A DNA stretch of 15,236 bases from UBA1412 sp964609795 (GCA_964609795.1 CAZSTC010000050.1:1-15236); one strand, 5' to 3'; positions 1 through 7,162 are shown, counted from the stretch's first letter. The notes: a model not told the origin generated them from the letters alone. Translations and numbers: made by a program.

Positions 1-1023
1 GAACCAGCAGAAAGCCGAGAAGGCGAACCAGAGAATCGTGAGCGCCACGTTGATCTCCGTATTTTCCAGGAATCGATCCGGAATAAAGATCAGGATCGCG
101 CCGAAGAAAATGCCGCCCAGGTATCCTCCCAGGTGAGCCGGTACATTCACCTGCGGGTCGGGCGAGAGTCCGGCCAGGATGAAAATCAGGGCCGAGCCCC
201 CAATCATGGAATAGGCATAGCGGAGCGGACGGCTCTTGCCGTAGATCCAGGGGAGCCAGTAAATGGTGAGGAGGCCCAGCGCTGCCATGACGACTCCCGA
301 GGCACCCAGGCTCAGATATTGGCTCTGGTGAAGAAACAGGCTGAGCAGATTGCCGCAAAAACCTCCCAGGGAGGCACCGATCAGGGTCCAACCCACTCCA
401 TAATAGCCCATTGCCAGTCCGAAAAGCAGGATGCCCAGGCTCAGATTACTGGCCAGGTGGCCGACATCGGCATGGAGGAAAGTCGCCGTAACGATACGCC
501 ACCACTCTCCGTTCATCAAAACCCGCTCCGAATCCATGATTCCGTAGTTCTTGAGCGCATCGCGGGTCAGGTAGTTGAGCAGATAGACCATGAGGACCAG
601 GAACACCCAGTAGAGGCCGCCCCAACTGAAGAGCTTGCCGCGGAGGAGAACCATCTCCCGATTCCAGCTCCAATGGCGATTCTCGAACAGGTAGAGATGG
701 ATCATTTCCAGCGAGCGGGCATGGTCTTCGGCGGCCACCTTCAGGAACCAGCGTCCGTTATGGGGGTGCATGACCGTGTAGGTAATCCGCTGGCTGCTCA
801 GCACCAGGCCCCACTCCATGGCAAGGCGCTTGGAGGGTGCCGGGATGAGCTTGGAGCCCTCTTCGATTTCGGGCAGATCCGTCTGGGGCAGTTTACCGAT
901 ATCGGGGATTCTCAGAGGCCTGCAGGCGGCCTCTTCCGGATGAGGAGGCGGTACAAAACGACTCTGCCCAGCTCTCTTTTCAGAAGAGCCGGGCAGCGGG
1001 TCATTATCAGAATAATTCGCCAT
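1..1023 (-). CDS. Rhomboid family intramembrane serine protease (C-terminus cut by window edge)
   Basis: This is a membrane-embedded serine protease that would cleave transmembrane helices of substrate proteins. I translated 341 codons; the frame is still open at base 1, so the C-terminus is missing. The catalytic signature is clear: GEWWRIVTATFLHADVGHLA with the conserved His and Asn (HxxxN at about 460-475), then LGASGVVMAALG carrying the GxSG nucleophile serine (about 290-310), then VPAHLGGYLGG with the catalytic-dyad His (about 125-145). Several hydrophobic helices surround these motifs. About 180 residues precede the core. They are soluble-looking and include a segment around MEWGLVLSSQRITY that resembles the N-terminal cytosolic domain of many bacterial rhomboids (recalled, not searched). 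The ATG at 1021-1023 has no Shine-Dalgarno sequence. It lies 27 bp after the stop of the large exported protein upstream, so the two may be co-transcribed. The substrate is unknown. Confidence 0.93.
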   Translation of the reverse strand, partial: MANYSDNDPLPGSSEKRAGQSRFVPPPHPEEAACRPLRIPDIGKLPQTDLPEIEEGSKLIPAPSKRLAMEWGLVLSSQRITYTVMHPHNGRWFLKVAAEDHARSLEMIHLYLFENRHWSWNREMVLLRGKLFSWGGLYWVFLVLMVYLLNYLTRDALKNYGIMDSERVLMNGEWWRIVTATFLHADVGHLASNLSLGILLFGLAMGYYGVGWTLIGASLGGFCGNLLSLFLHQSQYLSLGASGVVMAALGLLTIYWLPWIYGKSRPLRYAYSMIGGSALIFILAGLSPDPQVNVPAHLGGYLGGIFFGAILIFIPDRFLENTEINVALTILWFAFSAFCWF

Positions 1024-1050
1024 TCGGTAATGGGATGGCGCGCTCTGCCG

Positions 1051-3708
1051 CTAACGGCGAGGATGTGCCTGGAGGCGCACCGGTTTGGCGGGTGCTTTCT
1101 TCTCCTTTTCGGGTTGGGCGGCGGGTTCGGGAGCGACTTCCGGTGCCGATTCAACCGCGGCTTCCGGAGCGGCCTCTACGGCCGGCTCCTGCTGAGCTTC
1201 TTCCTTTGCAGGAGCTTTGGGCTCAACGGCGCTCGCCTTCTGTTTGCCCGAGCCGGCAGTGCTGATCACGCTCTCGCGCTCGACCGTGTACTCTTTTCCG
1301 GCGATTTTCACCAGCGGTGAGCCAAAGCCATGGAAAACCTGCACCTGTGCAGAATTCCAGATCGGCTTGCCGTCCAGACTGCGGAGGGTGAAAAGAACCG
1401 GTTCGGCGTATTCAACACCATTATAGAGGCTCGCATTGAAGGCGACGAAGTCGCTGGACTCAATCACGAACCCGTACTGAGGAATCTGGAAATCTTCTCC
1501 CATGATGGAGACGGAGCGGAAGGGTTCAGCCCCGTAATTGACGGTGGCGATGACCGTTTTGCCCTCGCCCTGGAAGACCGAACGGGCCACGTTCCTGTCG
1601 CGGGTGAGGAAGTCGAAACGGGTCAAGCGCATCTCAGCCGTCAGCTTATTGAGCGGGGAGAGAATCTCGTGCGTGTTTTTGACGAACACGTCAAAGGGGT
1701 GCATTCCGGCAGTCCAACCGCCTTCAGAGCGGGTATAGACGGCTTCGGGGGCCAGGGCGGCATCTGCGCTGTCCCACTTTTCCTGGGCTTGCCAGTAGAG
1801 GTGAGTCGGCACGCTGTGATGGTAGAGCGGACGCGCCAGGGAGATATGACGCAGCACGAAGGGAGCCGCTTTTTGGTGATCATAACCATACTTGCCGTAG
1901 GCGGCGATGGTGTCGTGATAGATCATTTCGAAAACCGGGACCAGGGTAGCCCCCATCTCTTCGCCCTTGTAGGTATGATAATCATTTCCTGACACGCCGG
2001 TGATTCCCTCAAAGAAATCCGCATGGGGAATAGCCCATTCGCGTCCATCCTCGCTACCGAAGATTCCGAAGAGGTCGCGGGCATAATCGCTGAGCTTGGA
2101 ACGCCAGTAGATGTCGCCATCGTAATCAATCGGGTGAGAGCGGTCATAGCATTCCATGGGGCCGCCGGCATAGGTCGTATCGATGAAATAGGCGCGGGCC
2201 TGGGTGATTTTGAGCACTTCGGGCAAATTCTGCGGACGTTTCGCGAGGTCGATCGCGGCTTTGGAGCAGGTCAGATAAGCGCGGCCGCCATTCCAGACAC
2301 CGCCGGGCTTGATGCTCTGATCGGGATTCTTGGAGAGATATTTCTCATCCCAGCTCGGGGCGTCCTTATACATATCCTGGTAGTTATCGTGCAGGCAGGC
2401 GGTATAGCCGGCATTCTGGATAGCCCAGACCGCTTTACGGAGCTCCCAATTGCCGCCGCATTCGGGTGCCGCGGGCAAAATATCAGGATGCTGATTGTCG
2501 TAGCCTCTGTGGATCCAGCCGCCCATGCTGAAGAGGACGTCATCCATCTTGAGATCATTCTTCAGATGCTCGGCCACTTTGCCGGCCTCTTCAAAGGTCC
2601 AGTTGACGACGGCATGTTCCTCTTTCTGGCCGGCTTCATCCATTTTGCGATCGAGCACGCTCCAGAGTTTGAAATTGGTCGCGCCCCAGAGATTCTTGCG
2701 CAGGCTGTTCTCCTTGGTCTTTACCGACCAGGGGACGTAGAAGCCGACCTTCTCGGCCACCTTGGATTTATAAGCAGCGGCGATCTCGTTGTAATCACCC
2801 TTACCGCAGGCATAGAAACTGAATCCGCCGGGGTTTTTCTTCTGGATAATCGAGGTGCTCAGGGTCTGCTTGCCTTTGGAATCGACTTCGCTCTTCAGAC
2901 CCAGGGAGGTATAGCTGTCATCCCAGGTGAGGAAAGCGGCGGTGTTATTCTTGGTGAAGCCCCAGAGGCGGATGTGGCAGCCTTCGTAGGCGCTGTCGCC
3001 AAACTCACGCTCGAAAACTTTACCGGAATCGGCCGGGACAAACATACCGGCACGGGCAGGCACCAGCACCCCGGCTCCGACATCCTCGGAAGTCAGCGGG
3101 AAAGCGCCATCCATCATCTTGATCGAAACGATATTGAGCTGGCGGGCCGGATGAACAGTGAAAGTAATTTTGGGCTGATCGCTGGAGAGCACTGCCAAGA
3201 CCGAGAGGTTCATATCGGCAATCTCAGCCACGGGCCGGAAGGTCATCTTGAGTCCGCGCCCCTGAACCGCGACTTCGCAATCCTTGAGCTCGGCCGTAAA
3301 GAGGCGGTCATCGATCTGGTAAGTTACTTCGCCAAAGCTTTTTTCGCCTGAAGTCCAGACCTCTCCTCCGCGGGAGTTGCTGAGCTTCTCCTGAATTTCC
3401 CACTTGCCGGTCGAAGGTTCCACCTTGAGGGTCATGTAGAAAGATTCGACGGTGTAGATCCTCGGCGCGTTGGGGTCCTCGGCGACCGTCCTGACCGCAG
3501 GTCCCCGGGTGAGCGGTCCCCGTTCAGCGGTTGCAGCGGCATCCACAGCCGGCTGGGGAGTCGCCGGAGCTGTCGGGGCTGCCGCACCGCTGCGCGAAGC
3601 CGACAATTTCGCGGGCATCAAAGAGAAAGGAGCTGCAGTAGCAGCAGTCAAAAGCAACGCCGTCACGTACAGCAAAGAAATCCTCAAAAACCAAGATTTA
3701 CGCATCAT
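1051..3708 (-). CDS. Large exported glycoside-hydrolase-like protein (DUF5696/GH101-like barrel), Ala/Glu/Pro tail
   Basis: An 885-residue exported protein, probably acting on a polysaccharide or glycoprotein glycan outside the cytoplasm. Residues 1-26 form a signal peptide (basic start, hydrophobic core, ATAAP cleavage region). A low-complexity Ala/Pro linker covers about 35-75. A beta-rich region of about 80-320 looks like the N-terminal sandwich that precedes the barrel in large GH families. A (beta/alpha)8-type core covers about 330-700, with FSMGGWIHRGYDNQHPD, CGGNWELRKAVWAIQNAGY, ARAYFIDTTYAGG and FGSEDGREWAIPHADF. D510 and E552/D553 are the natural catalytic candidates by analogy with GH101-type enzymes. 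A small C-terminal beta domain follows (about 705-810). Residues 820-885 are an Ala/Glu/Pro/Lys-rich tail. The family call rests on remembered motifs and is not a firm assignment; the substrate is unknown. The start is supported by the signal peptide beginning directly at it. Confidence 0.7.
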   Translation of the reverse strand: MMRKSWFLRISLLYVTALLLTAATAAPFSLMPAKLSASRSGAAAPTAPATPQPAVDAAATAERGPLTRGPAVRTVAEDPNAPRIYTVESFYMTLKVEPSTGKWEIQEKLSNSRGGEVWTSGEKSFGEVTYQIDDRLFTAELKDCEVAVQGRGLKMTFRPVAEIADMNLSVLAVLSSDQPKITFTVHPARQLNIVSIKMMDGAFPLTSEDVGAGVLVPARAGMFVPADSGKVFEREFGDSAYEGCHIRLWGFTKNNTAAFLTWDDSYTSLGLKSEVDSKGKQTLSTSIIQKKNPGGFSFYACGKGDYNEIAAAYKSKVAEKVGFYVPWSVKTKENSLRKNLWGATNFKLWSVLDRKMDEAGQKEEHAVVNWTFEEAGKVAEHLKNDLKMDDVLFSMGGWIHRGYDNQHPDILPAAPECGGNWELRKAVWAIQNAGYTACLHDNYQDMYKDAPSWDEKYLSKNPDQSIKPGGVWNGGRAYLTCSKAAIDLAKRPQNLPEVLKITQARAYFIDTTYAGGPMECYDRSHPIDYDGDIYWRSKLSDYARDLFGIFGSEDGREWAIPHADFFEGITGVSGNDYHTYKGEEMGATLVPVFEMIYHDTIAAYGKYGYDHQKAAPFVLRHISLARPLYHHSVPTHLYWQAQEKWDSADAALAPEAVYTRSEGGWTAGMHPFDVFVKNTHEILSPLNKLTAEMRLTRFDFLTRDRNVARSVFQGEGKTVIATVNYGAEPFRSVSIMGEDFQIPQYGFVIESSDFVAFNASLYNGVEYAEPVLFTLRSLDGKPIWNSAQVQVFHGFGSPLVKIAGKEYTVERESVISTAGSGKQKASAVEPKAPAKEEAQQEPAVEAAPEAAVESAPEVAPEPAAQPEKEKKAPAKPVRLQAHPRR

Positions 3709-3718
3709 ACCGCCCGAG

Positions 3719-3724
3719 ATTATA
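3719..3724 (-). promoter_or_regulatory. Consensus -10 box (TATAAT) immediately upstream of the large exported protein
   Basis: A perfect TATAAT on the minus strand ends only 10 nt before the ATG at 3708. A transcript starting about 7 nt downstream would have a leader of only a few bases, and no Shine-Dalgarno sequence is present. The -35 region is poor (TTTAAT at 16 nt spacing), so this could be a chance match. Confidence 0.4.
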
Positions 3725-3941
3725 TCGAACTCTCTGAACGATTAAAGCCAAAAGTAGGGAGGGATGAGAATTTTTCCGGCTCTATTTTAACCTTTTTGTC
3801 GGTAGAAAGTTATCCACCTGTCCCCCTGTTCTTGTTTCGCTGAAGAATCCACCCCGGGTGTTGGAAGTCGGTTTTTACTGGTCTCAAAGACATTTTGGTA
3901 GTATCTTTCGGGAGGTTTTTTGAACAGATTGAACGTTGCTC

Positions 3942-5315
3942 ATGCCCGAATCAGAGATCATTCGAGAGATTGAAGTTTTTGACGCCACGCCCAGAGTGGT
4001 TTCCCTCGAAAGAAGGGATAACCGACTCAAGGCGCTCCTGCGCCACGCCAAAGAAAATTCTCCGTATCTCGCCAAGCTTTACCGGGATATTGACCCTGAA
4101 AAATTTTCGCTCAACGAGCTCCCCATTCAGGAGAGGGCGATTCTGGAGCAGAATTTTGAAGAATGGGTGACCGATCCTGCCATCCGCAAGGCCGACGTCA
4201 ACGCCTTCCTGGCAAACCCGGAGTACATAGCTACCCCATTCCTGGGGAAGTATTCACTAGTGACCACATCGGGAACCTCCGGAGCGCCGCTCATCGTGGT
4301 TCAGGATAAACTCCATCAGGAAGTCCATCAAGCCTTTCGGCTCAAACGCCTCCTGGGGCGGATTCCCCCGGAGCTATTTCGGCCGGATTGCAACCGGATC
4401 GCCATCATCCTCCTGAAAAACGCACCTTCGGCCAACTACATCTCTTACGTAAAGCTCAAGCGGCTGTTCCCGGAGAAAACGGAAAATATTCTGGGTCTCT
4501 CCACAATAGAACCCATCCCGGATCTGGTGCGCAAACTCAACGAATTTCAACCAGCAACCCTCTGCGGATACTCTTCGCTCCTGGGCGTGCTGGCACTGGA
4601 GCAAATCCACGGACGACTGCAGATTAACCCCAGCCTGATCCTCTCCTCGGCCGAGCAACTGACGGAGGCGACGGTCGCGACGCTCCGGAACGCTTTCAAC
4701 AACTGTACGGTCCTGAACGATTACTGTGCGGCCGAAGGCGGCGAAATCGCGATGACCTGCACCTGCGGCAAACTCCATGTCAATGAGGATTGGATTATTC
4801 TGGAGCCGGTGGATGAAGACGACCGGCCCATAAGCCCCATGGAAATCTCCGACAGCGTCCTGGTGACCGATCTCTCCAATTTTGTCCAACCCATTATCCG
4901 CTATCGGCTCGACGACCGTGTGCAGCAGATGTCCAAGCCGTGCCGATGCGGCTCCAAGCGGCAACTGATCACCGTCCATGGGCGAGAATCGGACGTGGTC
5001 ATCTTTGAAAATATCCTCCTGCCTTCTATCGTTTTCACCACCCTCATGAATGATCTGCCCGGAGTCCTGAGCTATCAGTTCGCGCAGACGAGGAGGAATC
5101 GGCTCGAGTTCCGTGCCGTTTACCCCGATGAAACCGACCGCAATGCCTTCTTCAGCGTCTTGACCGAAAGAGTTTATGAGATCCTCCGCGGCAACGGATG
5201 CCACCACGTCCAATTCGTCGCCAGCGATTCGCTGCCCAAAAGCAGCACCCGAGGCGGCAAACTCAAATCGGTCACTTCGGAAATCTGGCAGAATTACGGG
5301 GAGGAAGAGGACTAA
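3942..5315 (+). CDS. PaaK/CapK-type adenylate-forming enzyme (phenylacetate-CoA ligase family)
   Basis: A 457-residue member of the ANL superfamily. It would activate a carboxylic acid as an acyl-AMP, probably followed by thioester formation. Motifs, numbered from the ATG: TTSGTSGAPL (phosphate loop, about 108-117), LNDYCAAEGGE (substrate and ATP site, about 258-268), IIRYRLDD (hinge-side ribose-binding motif, about 318-325), HGRESDVV, and a C-terminal TRGGKLKSV whose Lys fits the adenylation lysine. Two Cys pairs (CTCG about 273-276, CRCG about 334-337) could bind a metal. The acid substrate is not predictable. I chose the ATG at 3942; a TTG at 3936 is the only other in-frame start after a stop at 3930. 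GGAGG at 3911-3915 is 26 nt from the ATG, too far for ordinary pairing. The gene stands alone on its strand and is convergent with the zinc-ribbon gene downstream. Confidence 0.85.
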   Translation: MPESEIIREIEVFDATPRVVSLERRDNRLKALLRHAKENSPYLAKLYRDIDPEKFSLNELPIQERAILEQNFEEWVTDPAIRKADVNAFLANPEYIATPFLGKYSLVTTSGTSGAPLIVVQDKLHQEVHQAFRLKRLLGRIPPELFRPDCNRIAIILLKNAPSANYISYVKLKRLFPEKTENILGLSTIEPIPDLVRKLNEFQPATLCGYSSLLGVLALEQIHGRLQINPSLILSSAEQLTEATVATLRNAFNNCTVLNDYCAAEGGEIAMTCTCGKLHVNEDWIILEPVDEDDRPISPMEISDSVLVTDLSNFVQPIIRYRLDDRVQQMSKPCRCGSKRQLITVHGRESDVVIFENILLPSIVFTTLMNDLPGVLSYQFAQTRRNRLEFRAVYPDETDRNAFFSVLTERVYEILRGNGCHHVQFVASDSLPKSSTRGGKLKSVTSEIWQNYGEEED

Positions 5316-5330
5316 CCGCTCTTACCTCCC
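5299..5330. terminator. U-less bidirectional hairpin between two convergent genes
   Basis: The arms GGGAGGAAGAG (5299-5309) and CTCTTACCTCCC (5319-5330) form 11 base pairs with one bulged A (5324) and a 9-nt loop. The loop contains the TAA stop of the adenylate-forming enzyme. Neither side has a T-tract. Its placement between convergent genes suggests a bidirectional terminator or mRNA-end barrier. Confidence 0.5.
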
Positions 5331-5344
5331 ACAAGTGCGTAATT

Positions 5345-6463
5345 CTAGAAAAGAGTTTTAAACTCTTTGCGGGCGCCGCAGTGCTCGCAATGCTCCATGA
5401 GAGAGTGGCGGATATTGCCGCAATCGGGACAGGTTTCGAAAAGAGTCTGACCGCAGGCCGGGCAGGTGTAAGGTTGGCTCATGGACGGGGCCTGCCGCTT
5501 TTGCGTTCCGGCTAATGTTTTGACCGCGCTCTTACGGGTCCAGTAGAGATATTTGAGCGGGCCTACGCGAATCGGGTACTCGCAGACCGGGCAGAGATAC
5601 TTCTCATACGCCTGACGATACTGGAGCAATAACCGGTCCGTGCGAGGTCTGGTGGCGAGCCCAACCAGATAGACCAGGAACCGAATCATGACCACGATCC
5701 CCGCAGCAACCGCAATATATTTAAACCAGATTTTCGGCAGGTATTCATACAGGGTGAAGAAAAGCCGCACCAGCGCCGCGCAGGCAAAGGCAAGAAGAAC
5801 CGGGAAAATGAGCGTCCCCTGTTTCTTCTGTACCCGCAGCAGGAGATAGCCCGCAAGCACGAGCGGAACGATCAAGATCACCAGCTCCAGAAGAGCTAGT
5901 TTGGTCCGATGCGATTCTATTTTTTTGCTCCATGTCTGCCCGGCGTCAGTACGCCGGGAATCTATCTCTTTCTGGACCCCAGTCAGCTCTCTTTCCAGAG
6001 CCTGCCGATCCAGAGTCGATTTGCTGATCCTCCCAAGCAAATCCTGATACTCCTTCTGAGTTTTCAGAAACTCCTCCAGAGTACGGTTGAGCCTTTCGCG
6101 CTCGGCATCATCTTTTGCCGAAGCGATTTGTTTATTAAGCTGCTCAAGTGTCGCCTCCATATTTTTGGAGACGCTTGATTTCAAAGTCTGCTCTTCATTG
6201 AGCGCTCTGATTTCCATATTCAGACGGCTGATTTCAGCGCTGAGCGACTCTTGCTTGTCATTGAGCTCCTTGCCTATTTTCTCTTCAATGAACAGACCAA
6301 AGTCAGGTCCCTTGATCGTGCGTATATCATACGTGGCAAAGCCCAGAAGCCAGTAGAAGAGTACTGCCAGAAAGATTGTCGAAAGGAGAATCCCTGTACG
6401 AACCGACCAGGTCCCTTTTTTCATTTGGGACGGTGGCGCCTTTTTTTCATTTTGATCACTCAT
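5345..6463 (-). CDS. Membrane protein with long coiled coil and two C-terminal zinc ribbons; function unknown
   Basis: I do not recognise the family. The 372 residues show clear architecture: a short polar N-terminus; helix TM1 at about 24-42; a long charged Glu/Lys/Gln heptad-type region at about 60-170 (probable coiled coil); three more hydrophobic helices at about 188-209, 217-238 and 246-269; then a Cys-rich tail. The tail holds four CxxC pairs: C291/C294 with C334/C337, and C345/C348 with C359/C362. The last two read CPDCG and CEHCG, typical of zinc ribbons. With TM1 as a signal anchor, the coiled coil would face the periplasm and the ribbons the cytosol, which would suit a scaffold or sensor; that topology is inferred. 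The ATG has no Shine-Dalgarno sequence. A consensus -10 (6654-6659) would give a leader of about 190 nt. Confidence 0.8.
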   Translation of the reverse strand: MSDQNEKKAPPSQMKKGTWSVRTGILLSTIFLAVLFYWLLGFATYDIRTIKGPDFGLFIEEKIGKELNDKQESLSAEISRLNMEIRALNEEQTLKSSVSKNMEATLEQLNKQIASAKDDAERERLNRTLEEFLKTQKEYQDLLGRISKSTLDRQALERELTGVQKEIDSRRTDAGQTWSKKIESHRTKLALLELVILIVPLVLAGYLLLRVQKKQGTLIFPVLLAFACAALVRLFFTLYEYLPKIWFKYIAVAAGIVVMIRFLVYLVGLATRPRTDRLLLQYRQAYEKYLCPVCEYPIRVGPLKYLYWTRKSAVKTLAGTQKRQAPSMSQPYTCPACGQTLFETCPDCGNIRHSLMEHCEHCGARKEFKTLF

Positions 6464-6565
6464 ATTTTGCGAGTCTGTTGTGTATTAGCTGTTAAAACGA
6501 ACCTTCGAGTCTGAGGCTAGACCTCTACACCACCGAAAACAAGGGAAAAAACGGGGAAAACGCTC

Positions 6566-6632
6566 TTTTTTCACACTTTTTTTCGGGTCTCTGACTCTGA
6601 TGCGCGTTTTTTTCTAAAAAAAGTGAAAAAAA
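6566..6632. repeat. AT-rich long hairpin in the leader of the zinc-ribbon membrane gene
   Basis: The arm T6-CACAC-T7 (6566-6583) faces A7-GTG-A7 (6616-6632) across a 32-nt spacer. This gives about 16 pairs with a two-base bulge. It lies in the predicted 5' leader of the minus-strand gene ending at 5345. A role in leader folding or DNA bending is possible but unproven. Confidence 0.45.
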
Positions 6633-6653
6633 TTTATATGCCTTATAGTCCTC

Positions 6654-6682
6654 ATTATAAGATACTTAGAAAGACTCGAAAA
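6654..6682 (-). promoter_or_regulatory. Possible sigma70 promoter for the zinc-ribbon membrane gene
   Basis: Minus-strand TATAAT lies at 6654-6659, with TTTTCG at 6677-6682 (17-nt spacing). The -10 is perfect and the -35 poor (3 of 6). The box lies inside a perfect palindrome CTTATA-N8-TATAAG (6642-6661), which could be a repressor site or coincidence in AT-rich DNA. Confidence 0.4.
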
Positions 6683-6711
6683 ATAATTGAAAAATTTTTT
6701 GTGAAAATCGC

Positions 6712-6739
6712 TTGCCATTTTTTCAGTTTCAGCTATACT
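6712..6739 (+). promoter_or_regulatory. Strong sigma70-like promoter with A/T-rich upstream element, driving the structured RNA
   Basis: TTGCCA (6712-6717), a 16-nt spacer and TATACT (6734-6739) match the consensus at 4/6 and 5/6. A- and T-tracts at about 6680-6705 resemble an UP element. The expected start is near 6746, and a canonical terminator lies about 180 nt downstream, which makes a coherent unit. Confidence 0.65.
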
Positions 6740-6745
6740 CTTTCG

Positions 6746-6933
6746 CAGATGAGAGCCACACGGCTGGAGATCATGCGGGTCGAAAGAGTGTGGGTGTTCT
6801 TTAAAACAATTTCCCTGGGTCGGGACACACAACGGTCTGGGGGTATCCTATCAAAGATCTACAAGAGTGTGTTTAATTCGTAAATTCCCCGGGCTCCTGG
6901 GTCATCCCCTGATCTAAGGAGCCCGGTTTTTTT
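6746..6933 (+). ncRNA. Structured RNA of about 185 nt with its own promoter and terminator; class unknown (6S-like size)
   Basis: A promoter and an intrinsic terminator bracket about 185 nt with no convincing reading frame. The size and autonomy resemble 6S RNA, but I could not draw the 6S open-bubble rod, so the class stays open. Visible pairings are CCACAC (6756-6761) with GTGTGG (6788-6793), ACACAC (6825-6830) with GTGTGT (6867-6872), and inside the latter GGTCT (6834-6838) with AGATC (6855-6859). AGATCA (6768-6773) can pair either with GATCT (6856-6860) or with TGATCT in the terminator loop (6910-6915). These competing helices would also suit an attenuating leader for the downstream small ORF or cinA. 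I did not see signatures of RNase P RNA, tmRNA, SRP RNA or a common riboswitch. Confidence 0.55.
6889..6933 (+). terminator. Strong intrinsic terminator
   Basis: CCGGGCTCC (6889-6897) pairs perfectly with GGAGCCCGG (6918-6926), followed by seven T. The 20-nt loop holds a second small helix (GGG with CCC). This is the best terminator in the window and defines the 3' end of the RNA unit. Confidence 0.92.
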
Positions 6934-6952
6934 GTCTTTTTTTCAGGTAAAA

Positions 6953-7135
6953 ATGGCAAATCTGCCGGTGCTCGTTCCTCTCTCACTTTCTATTTGTGCA
7001 AGCCTGCTCACTCTTTTCCTCTATTCTCTCTTTCATAAAACTCTGGACGCTGAGGCTCAAGGCGCTATAAGCTCGGGCCGTGCCCACGCAAGGACGCGGA
7101 CATTCCCCGGCAAAGAACAACACCGGGAAGAGTAG
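6953..7135 (+). CDS. Possible 60-residue single-helix membrane peptide
   Basis: An ATG 20 nt after the terminator opens 60 codons. The N-terminal half is strongly hydrophobic (LVPLSLSICASLLTLFLYSL, about residues 6-25); the C-terminal half is polar and basic. That shape fits a small inner-membrane peptide or an uncleaved signal sequence. A weak AGGT at 6945-6948 could serve as ribosome binding site. Against it: no family is recognised, the tail reads like unconstrained sequence, and a possible cinA promoter lies within it. It could be non-coding leader sequence of cinA. Confidence 0.3.
   Translation: MANLPVLVPLSLSICASLLTLFLYSLFHKTLDAEAQGAISSGRAHARTRTFPGKEQHREE
7044..7071 (+). promoter_or_regulatory. 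Possible promoter for cinA
   Basis: TGGACG (7044-7049), a 16-nt spacer and TATAAG (7066-7071) match the consensus at 4/6 and 5/6, about 90 nt before the cinA ATG. It would supply cinA independently of the terminated RNA upstream. Confidence 0.35.
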
Positions 7136-7162
7136 TCTCTAAAAACAGGATTTTTTCGCAGC

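Noticed and set aside
133..1320. Long plus-strand open frame (395 codons) over the rhomboid region
   Set aside because: It is antisense to a rhomboid with intact catalytic motifs and has no family-like sequence; it is an open shadow frame in GC-rich coding DNA.
2023..3351. Long plus-strand open frame (442 codons) opposite the large exported protein
   Set aside because: It runs opposite a gene with a signal peptide and conserved barrel motifs, and its own translation shows no recognisable motif.
3810..3818. DnaA-box-like TTATCCACC
   Set aside because: A single eight-of-nine match with no cluster, AT-rich unwinding element or origin-linked genes nearby; a chance match is likely.
3936..3941. 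TTG at 3936 as start of the adenylate-forming enzyme
   Set aside because: ATG two codons downstream is the stronger codon, and the GGAGG upstream is too distant to favour either.
4374..5213. Minus-strand open frame (279 codons) opposite the adenylate-forming enzyme
   Set aside because: It is fully antisense to conserved ANL motifs and has no credible product.
6490..6530. tRNA or tmRNA end on the minus strand (GAAGGTTCG motif)
   Set aside because: No acceptor stem, no proper T-arm with a 7-nt loop and no anticodon arm can be drawn.
6904..6920. CCCCTGATCTAAGG resembling part of a TPP riboswitch core
   Set aside because: The paired CTGAGA element is missing, and the match lies inside the terminator loop.
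6746..6933. Firm call as 6S RNA
   Set aside because: Size and promoter/terminator layout fit, but I could not build the required long rod with an open central bubble.
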